Shown here: positions 23,322 to 31,163 of the stretch, piece after piece
How positions within the stretch are numbered: position 1 is the first letter of the stretch
Layout: the number at the start of each line of letters is the position of its first letter
Source: Planctomycetia bacterium
GTDB taxonomy: Bacteria > Planctomycetota > Planctomycetia > Pirellulales > Thermoguttaceae
Length of the DNA: 33,340 nucleotides
Assembly: GCA_030527185.1 (NCBI GenBank)
Contig: JAUNBF010000045.1
Location: 1 to 33,340 of the forward strand
Reading direction: 5' to 3'
Position numbers and translations under genes: made by a program
Notes under the pieces: model-generated
The model's input: the letters and a program-made list of their open reading frames with translations, nothing else
Database searches by the model: none
What the model was told of the DNA's origin: nothing

Positions 23322-24443
23322 CTAACCTTTCCAGACAGTCGTCCACGTTTTTCGTTTCCACAACAAAATTCCCAGCCCCAAAGCCAGCAAACTCCACGTC
23401 CCCGGCTCCGGCACTTCCGCAGCCGACAAAACGACCAAATTGTCTAGCGCAAAATATAAGGGGGTATTAAAACTATATTCACCATAGTCACTACAAAACA
23501 GCGTGAATTGCAATCCAGAAACGAGTCCCAGCTCCTCTAAAAGCACCGTCGCCCAATCATCCAAAATACCATTGGCCAGCGAAAGATAATCGACCTCTGT
23601 TGGTTCACCCGTATCATTTCCGTCAGCATCTTTACTGGAATAGTAGGTTAAATCATGAAAAGATTGACTCACATCTTCCGTTTCATCTGCGTACGTCAAA
23701 AAATCTGCCAGGAGGAATGTTCTTTCTTTTCCTGTCAAATTTCCTTCCGAATCCAAACCGGAAATGGTAATGCCGAAATAACCATCATTTGCATAAGTAT
23801 AATTATCAGCGTAAGAATCTCCCAATGTCATCGAATTGACTACGTAAAGCGTGTTGGCTAAATCCAGAGATTCAACAACCACTGGGGAATCAAAATTGAT
23901 CTGGACAGGAGAAACAAAAGAGTCGATAAAGTCATCCCCTACTTTACCCCAATGCCCTACATCATAAAAAACCAGAAAACGATTTCCTTCCTCCGCTCTC
24001 TTGGTATAGGCGTAGGTAGCATTGGGAAGGAGATAATTTCCTTTATCCCGGATATCCGATTCCAAAGAACTCTCATTTCGGGAAACCGCCGCGCCGGAAG
24101 TGGTGTAACTGATGGAGCCCCAGTCCTGAGCCTCCGCAATCCCCTTCACCGAAATGTTGATGTCGCCTGCCTTATACGTCAGTTGTGTCATGGAATAATC
24201 CCATGATTCGAGAGCCTCTTGAGATAACTGGTCATTCCCCCAGTAATAACTGTTTTGGGTCATGTGAGTCTCAAAACTGGTCGCAGGAGTTACTTCCAAG
24301 GCTTCCTCGCCATAATCCTCCATCATATTCCAATGCCAGACACGCATTCCCGGCGTACCGCTGAAATCGCAAACGGCAGCGTCGGCCAAAGTCACCCACA
24401 ACGTTCCCAAACAGACCATGCCCAATAGAAAAATTCGTTTCAT
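23322..24443 (-). CDS. DUF4465 surface protein with PEP-CTERM anchor (copy 1, behind B12 riboswitch)
   Basis: 373 aa. A signal peptide (MKRIFLLGMVCLGTLWVTLADA) is followed by a beta-rich body. DUF4465 landmarks are SLDLANTLYVVNSMTLGDSYAD, YFGITISGLDSEGNLTGKERTFLLADF, WATVLLEELGLVSGLQFTLFCSD and YSFNTPLYFALDNLVV. The end VPEPGTWSLLALGLGILLWKRK is a PEP-CTERM sorting signal. It aligns with the next gene through the same landmarks, so the two are paralogues. The ATG at 24443 follows AAGGAG. It is the first gene behind the cobalamin riboswitch, so it should be expressed when cobalamin is scarce, as for B12 uptake genes. A corrinoid-capture role is inferred from the riboswitch and the domain. No exosortase, TonB receptor or BtuFCD gene is in the window. 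Confidence 0.88.
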   Translation of the reverse strand: MKRIFLLGMVCLGTLWVTLADAAVCDFSGTPGMRVWHWNMMEDYGEEALEVTPATSFETHMTQNSYYWGNDQLSQEALESWDYSMTQLTYKAGDINISVKGIAEAQDWGSISYTTSGAAVSRNESSLESDIRDKGNYLLPNATYAYTKRAEEGNRFLVFYDVGHWGKVGDDFIDSFVSPVQINFDSPVVVESLDLANTLYVVNSMTLGDSYADNYTYANDGYFGITISGLDSEGNLTGKERTFLLADFLTYADETEDVSQSFHDLTYYSSKDADGNDTGEPTEVDYLSLANGILDDWATVLLEELGLVSGLQFTLFCSDYGEYSFNTPLYFALDNLVVLSAAEVPEPGTWSLLALGLGILLWKRKTWTTVWKG

Positions 24444-24499
24444 CGCTTCGCTCCTTGTGAGCCAATGTTTTGTGGGAAAAACAACAAGAACGCTTTTCC

Positions 24500-24782
24500 C
24501 TTTTCAGCAGAGTCATTCAGCCGTAACTCTGCGAAACCGGTTTTGGTAGGTCTTCTGACTGGGGAGCGAATGTCGGGGAACCTTCTCATCAGCACAAAGG
24601 GGCTGACAATGGTTGAACGGACAGAAATACAAAAATTTGTATTGACACAGAGTCCAACATTCCGGGAATCCATCGTGGATACCCATTCCCTTACAGCGGC
24701 GGCGACCGTCCCGGATTCACACCGGGTTCCCTGTTATGCCGGAGTCCCATCAATCGACTGCGCGGCGCACCATAACCACTAT
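24500..24782 (-). promoter_or_regulatory. Cobalamin (B12) riboswitch upstream of the DUF4465 operon
   Basis: On the minus strand the leader contains the conserved aptamer blocks in order: ACAGGGAACCCGGTGTGAAT followed by CCGGGAC and CCGCTGTAAGGG (about 24690-24737), then AGTCAGAAGACCTACC (24545-24560). A perfect GCAGAGT/ACTCTGC hairpin (24507-24532, loop about 12 nt) follows, in the position of the kissing-loop stem. A second hairpin (GGGAAAA/TTTTCCC) and AAGGAG lie between it and the start codon at 24443, so ligand binding could hide the ribosome site or favour termination. I cannot tell which. Cobalamin riboswitches normally shut off expression when the vitamin is plentiful. Confidence 0.9.
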
Positions 24783-24789
24783 TGCCTTA

Positions 24790-24817
24790 AGTATACCACA
24801 AAATCTTTTTTCCGCAA
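24790..24817 (-). promoter_or_regulatory. Promoter of the riboswitch operon
   Basis: Minus strand TTGCGG (24812-24817), a 16-bp spacer, TATACT (24790-24795). Transcription would start near 24783, just before the riboswitch, giving a leader of about 340 nt. Confidence 0.65.
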
Positions 24818-24830
24818 GACCCACGTTTAG

Positions 24831-24947
24831 GGGGTGAATGGATAATGGATCGTTCCAGATGTTGGGGCGAAGATAGAGAATCACCCCATCCCCCGAAAAA
24901 GGGCATTTCCACCATTTTTCAGGGTTAGGGGGGTATGCGAGTAAACG
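24831..24947. other. Spacer downstream of the response regulator gene
   Basis: No gene. It contains a GGATAATGGAT repeat (24840-24850), a GGGGTGA/TCACCCC pair (about 24831-24886) and, read on the minus strand, an imperfect hairpin CCCTGAAAAA/TTTTTCGGGG (24891-24924). The hairpin might act as a weak terminator for the regulator gene, but no T run follows it. Confidence 0.35.
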
Positions 24948-25529
24948 CTATCGCACCATTTCCATGTCGAGGAAGTGGCAAATCCGCTTCAGAAGCATTT
25001 CCACGTCAAACGGCTTGCGGAGAAAGTCGTTTGCGCCACTGGCAAGCAGATCAGAAATGCGGTTTTCTTCCACCATCCCTGAAATGCAGATAATCTTCAC
25101 ATCGTCCATGGTTCGGTCGCTGCGAACGCGCTGGCAGACCTCTTTTCCGTTGATGTCGGGGAGCATCACGTCCAGAACGATCAGGTCGGGGTGATACTCC
25201 TTGACCATCATTCCCGCGTCGAAACCGTTGTTCACGGCTCGCACCTCAAAACGCCCATCCCGTTCCAGAATATCCTGAATCAGGCTGATGATTTCCAAAT
25301 CATCATCGACAAGCAAAATTTTCCGCTTGCCACTTTCCAACGCATCGGTTGGAATACCATTCTCACGCATGAACACGAACAACTGGTCACGCGGAATCCG
25401 ACGAAAGCGGCTTCCCGGAACGCGGAATCCTTTCAGCTGTCCCGTATCAAAACATCGTATGATCGTTTGCTGACTGACTTTACAGATTTTCGCTGCTTCT
25501 CCAGTCGTAAAAACAGTTTTCACGGCCAT
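24948..25529 (-). CDS. Response regulator: excisionase-type HTH fused to receiver domain
   Basis: 193 aa. Residues 7-58 are a MerR/excisionase-type helix-turn-helix (FTTGEAAKICKVSQQTIIRCFDTGQLKGFRVPGSRFRRIPRDQLFVFM). Residues 69-190 are a receiver domain with the acidic pair in LLVDDD, phospho-acceptor Asp120 in LIVLDVMLPD, the switch Ser in ICISGM and the conserved Lys in FLRKPFD. The DNA-binding domain is N-terminal, the reverse of most response regulators but known in planctomycetes and some other bacteria. It probably binds DNA when phosphorylated by a kinase encoded elsewhere; no kinase is in the window. I chose the ATG at 25529 with GGAAGG eight nt upstream; a longer frame from 25568 lacks support. 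It has a strong promoter and stands alone. Confidence 0.88.
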   Translation of the reverse strand: MAVKTVFTTGEAAKICKVSQQTIIRCFDTGQLKGFRVPGSRFRRIPRDQLFVFMRENGIPTDALESGKRKILLVDDDLEIISLIQDILERDGRFEVRAVNNGFDAGMMVKEYHPDLIVLDVMLPDINGKEVCQRVRSDRTMDDVKIICISGMVEENRISDLLASGANDFLRKPFDVEMLLKRICHFLDMEMVR

Positions 25530-25624
25530 TATTCCATCCTTCCTAATACCGTAGTGTCCGCAAGGCACTTAATCTACAAAAAGTTCCAGCAGTACCAACG
25601 CTTCCAATTTTTCCAATCATTCCG

Positions 25625-25652
25625 ATTATATCCATTTTACCAGGAGTGTCAA
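25625..25652 (-). promoter_or_regulatory. Consensus promoter of the HTH-receiver gene
   Basis: Minus strand TTGACA (25647-25652), 16 bp, TATAAT (25625-25630): both hexamers are perfect matches. Leader of about 90 nt. Confidence 0.8.
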
Positions 25653-25896
25653 GTCCAAAATCTTATTTTTTTGCCCCAGTTTGCAAAATCGTTAAAAATA
25701 GTTGCCAAGGCCTCCAAATTCTGTAGTCTTCCCAAAGGGTTTCGTTGAGGAAAATCGGAAAATGGGGAAGATTTTTCGATTTCTTCCCATTCTTTCCGCA
25801 AACACGGCACGAGTACCGGCTCCCAGGATTTTTACTTACTCCTTCATAATTATCCATTATCAATTTTGCATGGCTCCGGGGAGGTTGTGTACCGGG
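25653..25896. other. Spacer between divergent regulator and beta-helix genes
   Basis: No credible gene. It holds the second exact copy of the ATAATTATCCATTATC repeat at 25846-25861. Otherwise AT-rich with no further clear structure. Confidence 0.5.
25846..25861 (+). repeat. ATAATTATCCATTATC repeat, second copy
   Basis: Exact match to 15585-15600. Located about 35 nt before the -35 of the beta-helix gene. Confidence 0.65.
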
Positions 25897-25925
25897 TTGA
25901 CTGGGGGAGGGGATTGGGATAAGAT
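25897..25925 (+). promoter_or_regulatory. Promoter of the beta-helix gene
   Basis: TTGACT (25897-25902), a 17-bp G-rich spacer, TAAGAT (25920-25925). Leader of about 95 nt. Confidence 0.6.
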
Positions 25926-26026
25926 GGAAAGGTTATGAAGAAATTTTTACAGGTTCCACAATTTTTCTGAAAAGGAATGTGGAATCCCTGTTTTCCCCAC
26001 CTCCACTTCCCCCGAAAGGAAAAAAC

Positions 26027-28159
26027 ATGAAGAAAATGATGAAAAATGGATGGATGATAGGGTTGTTGCTGGGAATGTGCGGTTTTCTCCAAGCGGAAAA
26101 TTATTACGTTTCGCCTGCCGGAAAAGCGGAAAATAACGGAAGTCGGGAAGCGCCTTTCGCCACGATAACGCAGGCACGAGACCAGATTCGCGCTGATCGT
26201 GCGGCTGGCAAAACGGGGCCGTGGGTCGTGACGCTGGCGGAGGGGGAATATCCGATTGCCGAGCCGATTCTCTGGACGACGGAGGATTCGGGAACGCCCG
26301 ACGAGCCGATTGTTTACCGTGGAGCGGGGGACAAAACGATCCTCTCCGGTGGTCTGGAAATCACGCTGTGGCGGGAAGAAAACGGCGTCTGGGTGGCTGA
26401 TTTGCCGCAGTGGAATGGCCAGACGCTCTTTTTCGAGCAACTTTTCGTCAACGGCCAGCGAGCCACCCGTTCCCGTTACCCCAAGGAAGGTTTTCTGCAC
26501 CCGGCCAAAATCTGGGAGGAATTTCCGATGGATCGCAAGACGCGACGGGCGGAGAAGCCGCAGACACGCCAGCAGATTACGGCTCACCCGGGGGATTTGG
26601 AGATTCTCAACGCCATGCCGAAAGAGGAGTGGAAGTGGACGCAGATGGTCATCCATCACCACTGGGACACCACGCGACGGATTTTGCTGGGATGGGACGC
26701 GCAGACGCAAACGCTGGAATTCCAGGGTGGCACCATGAAATCGCACAACCCGTGGCGAACCTCGTCGTTGTACTACCTGGAGAACGTCCGAGCCGCCTTC
26801 ACGCAGCCGGGGGACTGGTTTTACGACGGCAACGCGAAAAAAGTCTTCTACCGACCGCGCGACGGGGAAAAACTCTCCGAAAGTCGCTTTATCGTCCCCC
26901 GTCCGGGATTGTCGCAACTGGCTATTTTTCAGGGAAAGTCCGCCACGGAACCGGTGACGGATATTCGGCTGGAAAATCTGACGTTTCACTACAGCGACAC
27001 GCCACGTCGGAAAAACGTGATGGAAAATGCGCAACTTCCTGTGGAAATCACCGGAAATCTCGACCAGAGCGGCCCGTCGCAGTTTGAGCCGAACCAGGCC
27101 GCGGCGTTTACACTGGCGGTGGTGATGGTGGACGAGGCGAGGCGGATTGTGTTTCAGAATTGCGAGCTGGCACACCTGGGAGAATATGGTCTCTGGTTCA
27201 AAAACGCGAGCGAATGCCAGTTTGTCGATGGAAAACTGACCGATTTGGGAGCGGGCGGCGTTCGATTGGGTGAGGGACGTGCCCACGAATCGTCTGCCGT
27301 GACGAGTTGCGAGAAAAATGTCGTTCACAACTGCCAAATCACGCAGGGGGGACGCTTTCATGCCAGTGCTGTCGGGGTCTGGATTGGGAATCAGACGATC
27401 GGCAATCGCCTGACACATAACGAAATTGCCGATTTTTACTACACCGGCGTCTCGGTCGGCTGGAACTGGGGCTACGCGGGTGTCTGTTTCGACAACATCA
27501 TTGAGTACAACCACATCCACCACATCGGACAGGGTGCGTTGGCGGATATGGGCGGGGTCTATACGCTCGGAACGCTCACCGGAACGCGGGTTTGTCACAA
27601 CGTCATTCACGATGTGGAGTCGTATGGCTACGGCGGCTGGGGGCTTTATACCGACGAAGGTTCCGAAGGGATTCTCATGGAAAAGAACCTTGTCTACGAC
27701 ACCATGGATGGCTCCTTCCACCAGCACTACGGCAAAGACAACCTCATCCGAAACAACATCTTTGCCCGCAATAAGGCGAATCCACTCAAGGAGGGAGAGC
27801 CGCACCAGTTGGCAATCACCCGCGTCGAAAACCATCGCAGCGTCGTTTTTGAACGGAATATCATCTACTGGGACGAAGGAACTTCCATCGGCTACAATTT
27901 CGACAAAGCGGACGCGGAAATTCGCAACAACCTCTGGTGGAAAACAACCGGAAATGTCGAATTTCGCGGCAAAACGCACGAAGAATGGGTGGAAATGGGG
28001 AAAGACGTGGGAGGGATCGTCGCCGACCCACTCTTTTACGACGCGAAAAACAACGATTTCCGCCTGAAAGAGAATTCCCCCGCCTCAAAAATCGGCTTTG
28101 AGGAATTCGACTTCTCTCAGGCAGGTACCCTGTCAGAACGTACTCTGTCGGGAAATTGA
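26027..28159 (+). CDS. Secreted right-handed parallel beta-helix protein, probable carbohydrate-active enzyme
   Basis: 710 aa. The ATG at 26027, with AAAGGA upstream, begins a signal peptide (MKKMMKNGWMIGLLLGMCGF, cleaved after about LQA); an in-frame GTG at 25979 lacks support. The mature start YYVSPAGKAENNGSREAPFATITQARDQIR is the entry common to secreted beta-helix glycosidases and lyases. The second half has repeating coils: NCELAHLGEYGLWFKNASECQF, VVHNCQITQGG, NRLTHNEIADFYYTGVSVGW, IIEYNHIHHIG, NLIRNNIFARN, VVFERNIIYWDEGT. The arrangement resembles GH141-like and related polysaccharide-degrading families, though I cannot assign one. It probably acts outside the cytoplasm on a complex glycan. 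It stands alone with its own promoter, convergent with gltX. The C-terminus shows no anchoring signal. Confidence 0.82.
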   Translation: MKKMMKNGWMIGLLLGMCGFLQAENYYVSPAGKAENNGSREAPFATITQARDQIRADRAAGKTGPWVVTLAEGEYPIAEPILWTTEDSGTPDEPIVYRGAGDKTILSGGLEITLWREENGVWVADLPQWNGQTLFFEQLFVNGQRATRSRYPKEGFLHPAKIWEEFPMDRKTRRAEKPQTRQQITAHPGDLEILNAMPKEEWKWTQMVIHHHWDTTRRILLGWDAQTQTLEFQGGTMKSHNPWRTSSLYYLENVRAAFTQPGDWFYDGNAKKVFYRPRDGEKLSESRFIVPRPGLSQLAIFQGKSATEPVTDIRLENLTFHYSDTPRRKNVMENAQLPVEITGNLDQSGPSQFEPNQAAAFTLAVVMVDEARRIVFQNCELAHLGEYGLWFKNASECQFVDGKLTDLGAGGVRLGEGRAHESSAVTSCEKNVVHNCQITQGGRFHASAVGVWIGNQTIGNRLTHNEIADFYYTGVSVGWNWGYAGVCFDNIIEYNHIHHIGQGALADMGGVYTLGTLTGTRVCHNVIHDVESYGYGGWGLYTDEGSEGILMEKNLVYDTMDGSFHQHYGKDNLIRNNIFARNKANPLKEGEPHQLAITRVENHRSVVFERNIIYWDEGTSIGYNFDKADAEIRNNLWWKTTGNVEFRGKTHEEWVEMGKDVGGIVADPLFYDAKNNDFRLKENSPASKIGFEEFDFSQAGTLSERTLSGN

Positions 28160-28187
28160 TTTTCAGAAAAGGGGAGTCAGGGAGCGG

Positions 28188-28254
28188 TGAACGCGAGCGT
28201 AGTCCCGGTCAAAAACGGTCATTCCCAGAACGACGGGGTACGGTTTTGCGTTCA
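28188..28254. repeat. Large hairpin between the beta-helix gene and gltX
   Basis: TGAACGC (28188-28194) pairs with GCGTTCA (28248-28254) around 53 nt that contain further partial pairing (AAAACGG..CGGTTTT). The right arm overlaps the gltX stop codon. It may be a terminator-like or palindromic repeat element. Confidence 0.35.
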
Positions 28255-29844
28255 TGGCTCCTTTCGGGAAATGTTTTCCAGTGCCCGCGTTATCCTTCGC
28301 AGTACGGAATCCTTGCCAAGAATCTCCAACGTTTCAAAAACGCCGATTCCGACACCTTTTCCTGTGGTGGCAACACGCACGGCATGGATGATTTCGCCGA
28401 CTTTAATCTGCTCCTCATCGATCAGTTCCTGCATTGCCGCTTCGGTATTGGCCACGGTCAGCGTTTCGAGGGCTTCGAGTTTCGTCCGATATTTTCGCAA
28501 CAATTCAGGAGCCTTTTCTTTTCGCAGCCGTTTTTCCACAGCCAGAGAATCGTAGGGAAGTTCCTCGTCTGCCACGAAAAAATCGGAATAGTCGAGAATG
28601 TCGCCGAAAACTTTGATACGATCTCCGGCTGCGACGAGCAAAGCCTTGATTTTCGCTTCCAGTTCCGACGGAAGAAGCGTTGCGTCGGCTATTCCAGGGA
28701 GCATCTTGCCCTGAATCATAAATGGCAGCACTCCCTGATATTTGGCGTCCAGTGGCAGTTTTTGCATTGCCCGTTCCTGAAAAGCGAGGAGTTTGGCCGG
28801 GTCGAAGCTGGCAGGTGCCTTGTTAACGCGGTCGAGCGTAAAGACGCGAACGAGTTCGTCGAGCGTGAAATCCTCCGTCCTGTCATCCAGCGACCATCCC
28901 AACAGAGCAAGATAATTGACCAGAGCGGCGGGAAGATACCCCACCTGTTCAAAAAAGTCGGTCACGACGGGGTTGAACGTCTCCAACTTCACCTCCCGTC
29001 CCAGTCGGTTGGCAATGCTCTTTCCATGCTCCACGATTTTGGCAAAGTCACGGTTTTTCATGTATTTATCCAGTTTCCGCTTGCTCAATTTGGTATGACT
29101 TCCCGGCTCTGCCACGAAAGGAAGGTGAGCGTATTGCGGACGGGGCAGTCCCAGCGCATCCACCATAAATACCTGGCGTGGTGTGTTGGAAAGGTGTTCT
29201 TCCGCACGAATGACATGGGTAATTCCAAACGCATGATCATCGACAACGTTGGCCAGATGGTAAATAAACGAGCCATCCCCGCGTTGAATGACGTGATCCT
29301 GCTCCTGCTTCCAGTCGAATTCAACATGACCGCGAATGAGGTCGTCCAGTTCCAATTTCCCTTCCCTCGGCATCTTCAGACGTACCACCCCCTGGCGTCC
29401 TTCCGCCTCGAAGGCACGTCGTTTTTCTTCCGTATCGGCCATCCACGCGCGGCTGTAGGTATAAGCTCCCACCGTTTTCATTGCGGCAAAAGCCTCTCGC
29501 TCCGCCGCCAGTTCTTCCGGACGAGCGTAATCCCAATACGCATGTCCCGATGCGAGCAGACGATCCACCGCCTCCTGATAGAACGCATTTCGCTGTGACT
29601 GGTAGTAGGGAGCATACGGCCCGTCCACCCGCGGTCCTTCATCCCACGCAATCCCCAACCACCGCAATCCGTGCAGAATGGGTTCGAGCGATTCCTCAAC
29701 ATTTCGCTGTTTGTCGGTATCGTCGATTCGCAGGATGAATTTTCCTCCCTCATGTTTGGCAAAGAGCCAGCAAAAAAGTGCGGTACGGACACCGCCGATG
29801 TGCAAATAACCGGTCGGACTGGGGGCAAAACGAGTACGAATCAT
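28252..29844 (-). CDS. gltX: Glutamyl-tRNA synthetase
   Basis: Charges tRNA-Glu with glutamate, and tRNA-Gln too in organisms using the amidotransferase route. The protein is 530 aa. The class I signature is APSPTGYLHIGGVRTALF (HIGH reads HIGG), then RIDDTDKQRNVEES and, for KMSKS, KLSKRK followed by LDKYM. The C-terminal anticodon-binding region follows (KAPASFDPAKLLAFQERAM, ... RKEKAPELLRKYRTKLEAL, ... GKDSVLRRI). GGAGA lies five nt before the ATG at 29844; a TTG at 29865 would add seven residues without better signals. The terminator at 29920-29970 separates it from moxR, so it is probably transcribed alone. Length is slightly above the bacterial norm of 470-500. Confidence 0.95.
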   Translation of the reverse strand: MIRTRFAPSPTGYLHIGGVRTALFCWLFAKHEGGKFILRIDDTDKQRNVEESLEPILHGLRWLGIAWDEGPRVDGPYAPYYQSQRNAFYQEAVDRLLASGHAYWDYARPEELAAEREAFAAMKTVGAYTYSRAWMADTEEKRRAFEAEGRQGVVRLKMPREGKLELDDLIRGHVEFDWKQEQDHVIQRGDGSFIYHLANVVDDHAFGITHVIRAEEHLSNTPRQVFMVDALGLPRPQYAHLPFVAEPGSHTKLSKRKLDKYMKNRDFAKIVEHGKSIANRLGREVKLETFNPVVTDFFEQVGYLPAALVNYLALLGWSLDDRTEDFTLDELVRVFTLDRVNKAPASFDPAKLLAFQERAMQKLPLDAKYQGVLPFMIQGKMLPGIADATLLPSELEAKIKALLVAAGDRIKVFGDILDYSDFFVADEELPYDSLAVEKRLRKEKAPELLRKYRTKLEALETLTVANTEAAMQELIDEEQIKVGEIIHAVRVATTGKGVGIGVFETLEILGKDSVLRRITRALENISRKEP

Positions 29845-29919
29845 CGGATTCTCCAATTCTGGCAATCAAAAAGGATGGTTTTCAAAAAGACTGAAAGATA
29901 TTTATTTTAACGCATTGAC

Positions 29920-29970
29920 AAAAAAAAACACCCTCCCCCCCCTCCCCACACGCACCACCAGAGGGGGGGC
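29920..29970 (-). terminator. Rho-independent terminator after moxR
   Basis: Minus strand CCCCCCCTC pairs with GAGGGGGGG around a loop of about 16 nt, followed by a run of nine T (29920-29928). It lies about 70 nt after the moxR stop and upstream of gltX. Confidence 0.7.
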
Positions 29971-30038
29971 CTGGGGAAGGGAATCCGAAAAACTCAAGAG
30001 GAGGAAGTATCCTTATCCATTGTCCATGGAACAACGTT

Positions 30039-30983
30039 CTAGGGTGTGAGGGTATTCTCGACGATATTTTGTACGAAGGCTTCCGCCATAGGTCGTGTTG
30101 TTTTTCGCAGATGGTTCTTCAGGAGAATCCGGTGCGAAAGGACAGGAACGGCAAGGGCTTTGACGTCATCCGGCGTGACGTAATCGCGGCCTTCTACAAA
30201 GGCGTAGGCCTGAGCGGCACGGTAGAGAGCCAGCGCTCCCCGCGTACTCACTCCAACAAGGCATTCCTCCCGTTGGCGAGTGGCTTCAATCAGATCGAGG
30301 ATGTAGTGAGAAATGGCGGAATCGACGAGAACTTTCTTGACTTTTTGCTGGAGTTCCAGGAGTCTTTCGGTCGTCATGAGCGGTTCAAGCGTATCGATAG
30401 GGCGAGCCAGTTGGTGCGTTTCGAGAACTTTCAACTCCCACTCACGGCTGGGATAACCGATGGAAATCCGCATGAGGAAACGGTCGAGTTGACTTTCTGG
30501 AAGAGGATAGGTGCCTTCGTATTCCATCGGGTTCTGCGTCGCAATGACGAAAAAAGGTTCCGGCAAATTGCGGGTAATGCCGTCACATGTCACGCACCGT
30601 TCCCCCATCGCTTCGAGCATCGCACTCTGCGTCCGTGGAGTGGTTCGGTTGATTTCGTCCGCCAGAACAATGTTGGCAAACAACGGACCGGGAATGAATC
30701 GGAACGGGGAATCGGATTTCACCTCCTCCGGCTTCCAATTCATCGAAGCGTAGATGTTGCTTCCGGTAATTTCAGCAGGAAGCAAGTCGGGCGTAAACTG
30801 AATTCGGGCAAATTTTCCCCGAATACTTTTGGCAAGTGCTTTGGCCAGCAACGTTTTTCCCACACCGGGAATATCTTCCAGCAAAAGATGCTCCCCGGCC
30901 AGAAAGGTGGTCAGGCAGAGGCGTACCACTTCCGTTTTGCCGAGAAAAACACGTTCGATATGTTTTAATAACGGTTGAATCAT
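30039..30983 (-). CDS. MoxR-family AAA+ ATPase
   Basis: About 314 aa. Walker A is GVGKTLLAKALA, Walker B LADEINR, sensor 1 ATQNPMEYEGTYPLPESQLDRF; a lid domain follows (STRGALALYRAAQAYAF, ... DYVTPDDVKALAVPVLSHRI). MoxR proteins are ATP-driven chaperone-like factors that help assemble or activate partner complexes, often with DUF58 and VWA-domain proteins encoded next to them. Here the DUF58 gene is divergent instead of downstream. The ATG at 30983 is preferred because AAGGA lies six nt upstream; an ATG at 30989 would add Met-Asp but the AAGGA abuts it. No VWA protein gene is present nearby. Confidence 0.92.
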   Translation of the reverse strand: MIQPLLKHIERVFLGKTEVVRLCLTTFLAGEHLLLEDIPGVGKTLLAKALAKSIRGKFARIQFTPDLLPAEITGSNIYASMNWKPEEVKSDSPFRFIPGPLFANIVLADEINRTTPRTQSAMLEAMGERCVTCDGITRNLPEPFFVIATQNPMEYEGTYPLPESQLDRFLMRISIGYPSREWELKVLETHQLARPIDTLEPLMTTERLLELQQKVKKVLVDSAISHYILDLIEATRQREECLVGVSTRGALALYRAAQAYAFVEGRDYVTPDDVKALAVPVLSHRILLKNHLRKTTRPMAEAFVQNIVENTLTP

Positions 30984-31053
30984 ATCCATTCCTTACATCA
31001 AAAAGAGGTTCTTTCCCTGGGTACATTCCCGGTACTGAAAAATACTGCCTTCC

Positions 31054-31082
31054 ATTATAAACCGAAAGGGTGGGATTTACAA
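31054..31082 (-). promoter_or_regulatory. Promoter of moxR
   Basis: Minus strand TTGTAA (31077-31082), 17 bp, TATAAT (31054-31059). Its -35 overlaps the -35 of the plus-strand DUF58 promoter. Confidence 0.7.
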
Positions 31083-31104
31083 CCGGTGCGAAAAAGGATA
31101 TACT
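31076..31104 (+). promoter_or_regulatory. Promoter of the DUF58 gene
   Basis: TTTACA (31076-31081), 17 bp, TATACT (31099-31104). It shares five base pairs with the moxR -35 on the other strand, so the two polymerases cannot bind at once. Confidence 0.7.
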
Positions 31105-31163
31105 CAAAAAAAGTTTTTTACTCCCCATCCTTCCCACGTTTCTTTTCAGGAAAGTGATTATCC

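Noticed and set aside
24690..24740. Possible tRNA-like or other RNA in the stem-rich region before the DUF4465 genes
   Set aside because: The conserved blocks match the cobalamin riboswitch in correct order and spacing, which explains the structure.
25850..27979. 709-aa minus-strand frame opposite the beta-helix gene
   Set aside because: The plus strand gives a signal peptide and beta-helix coils; the minus frame has no coherent domain.
28156..29598. 480-aa plus-strand frame opposite gltX
   Set aside because: gltX is certain from its HIGH and KMSKS motifs; this is an antisense shadow.
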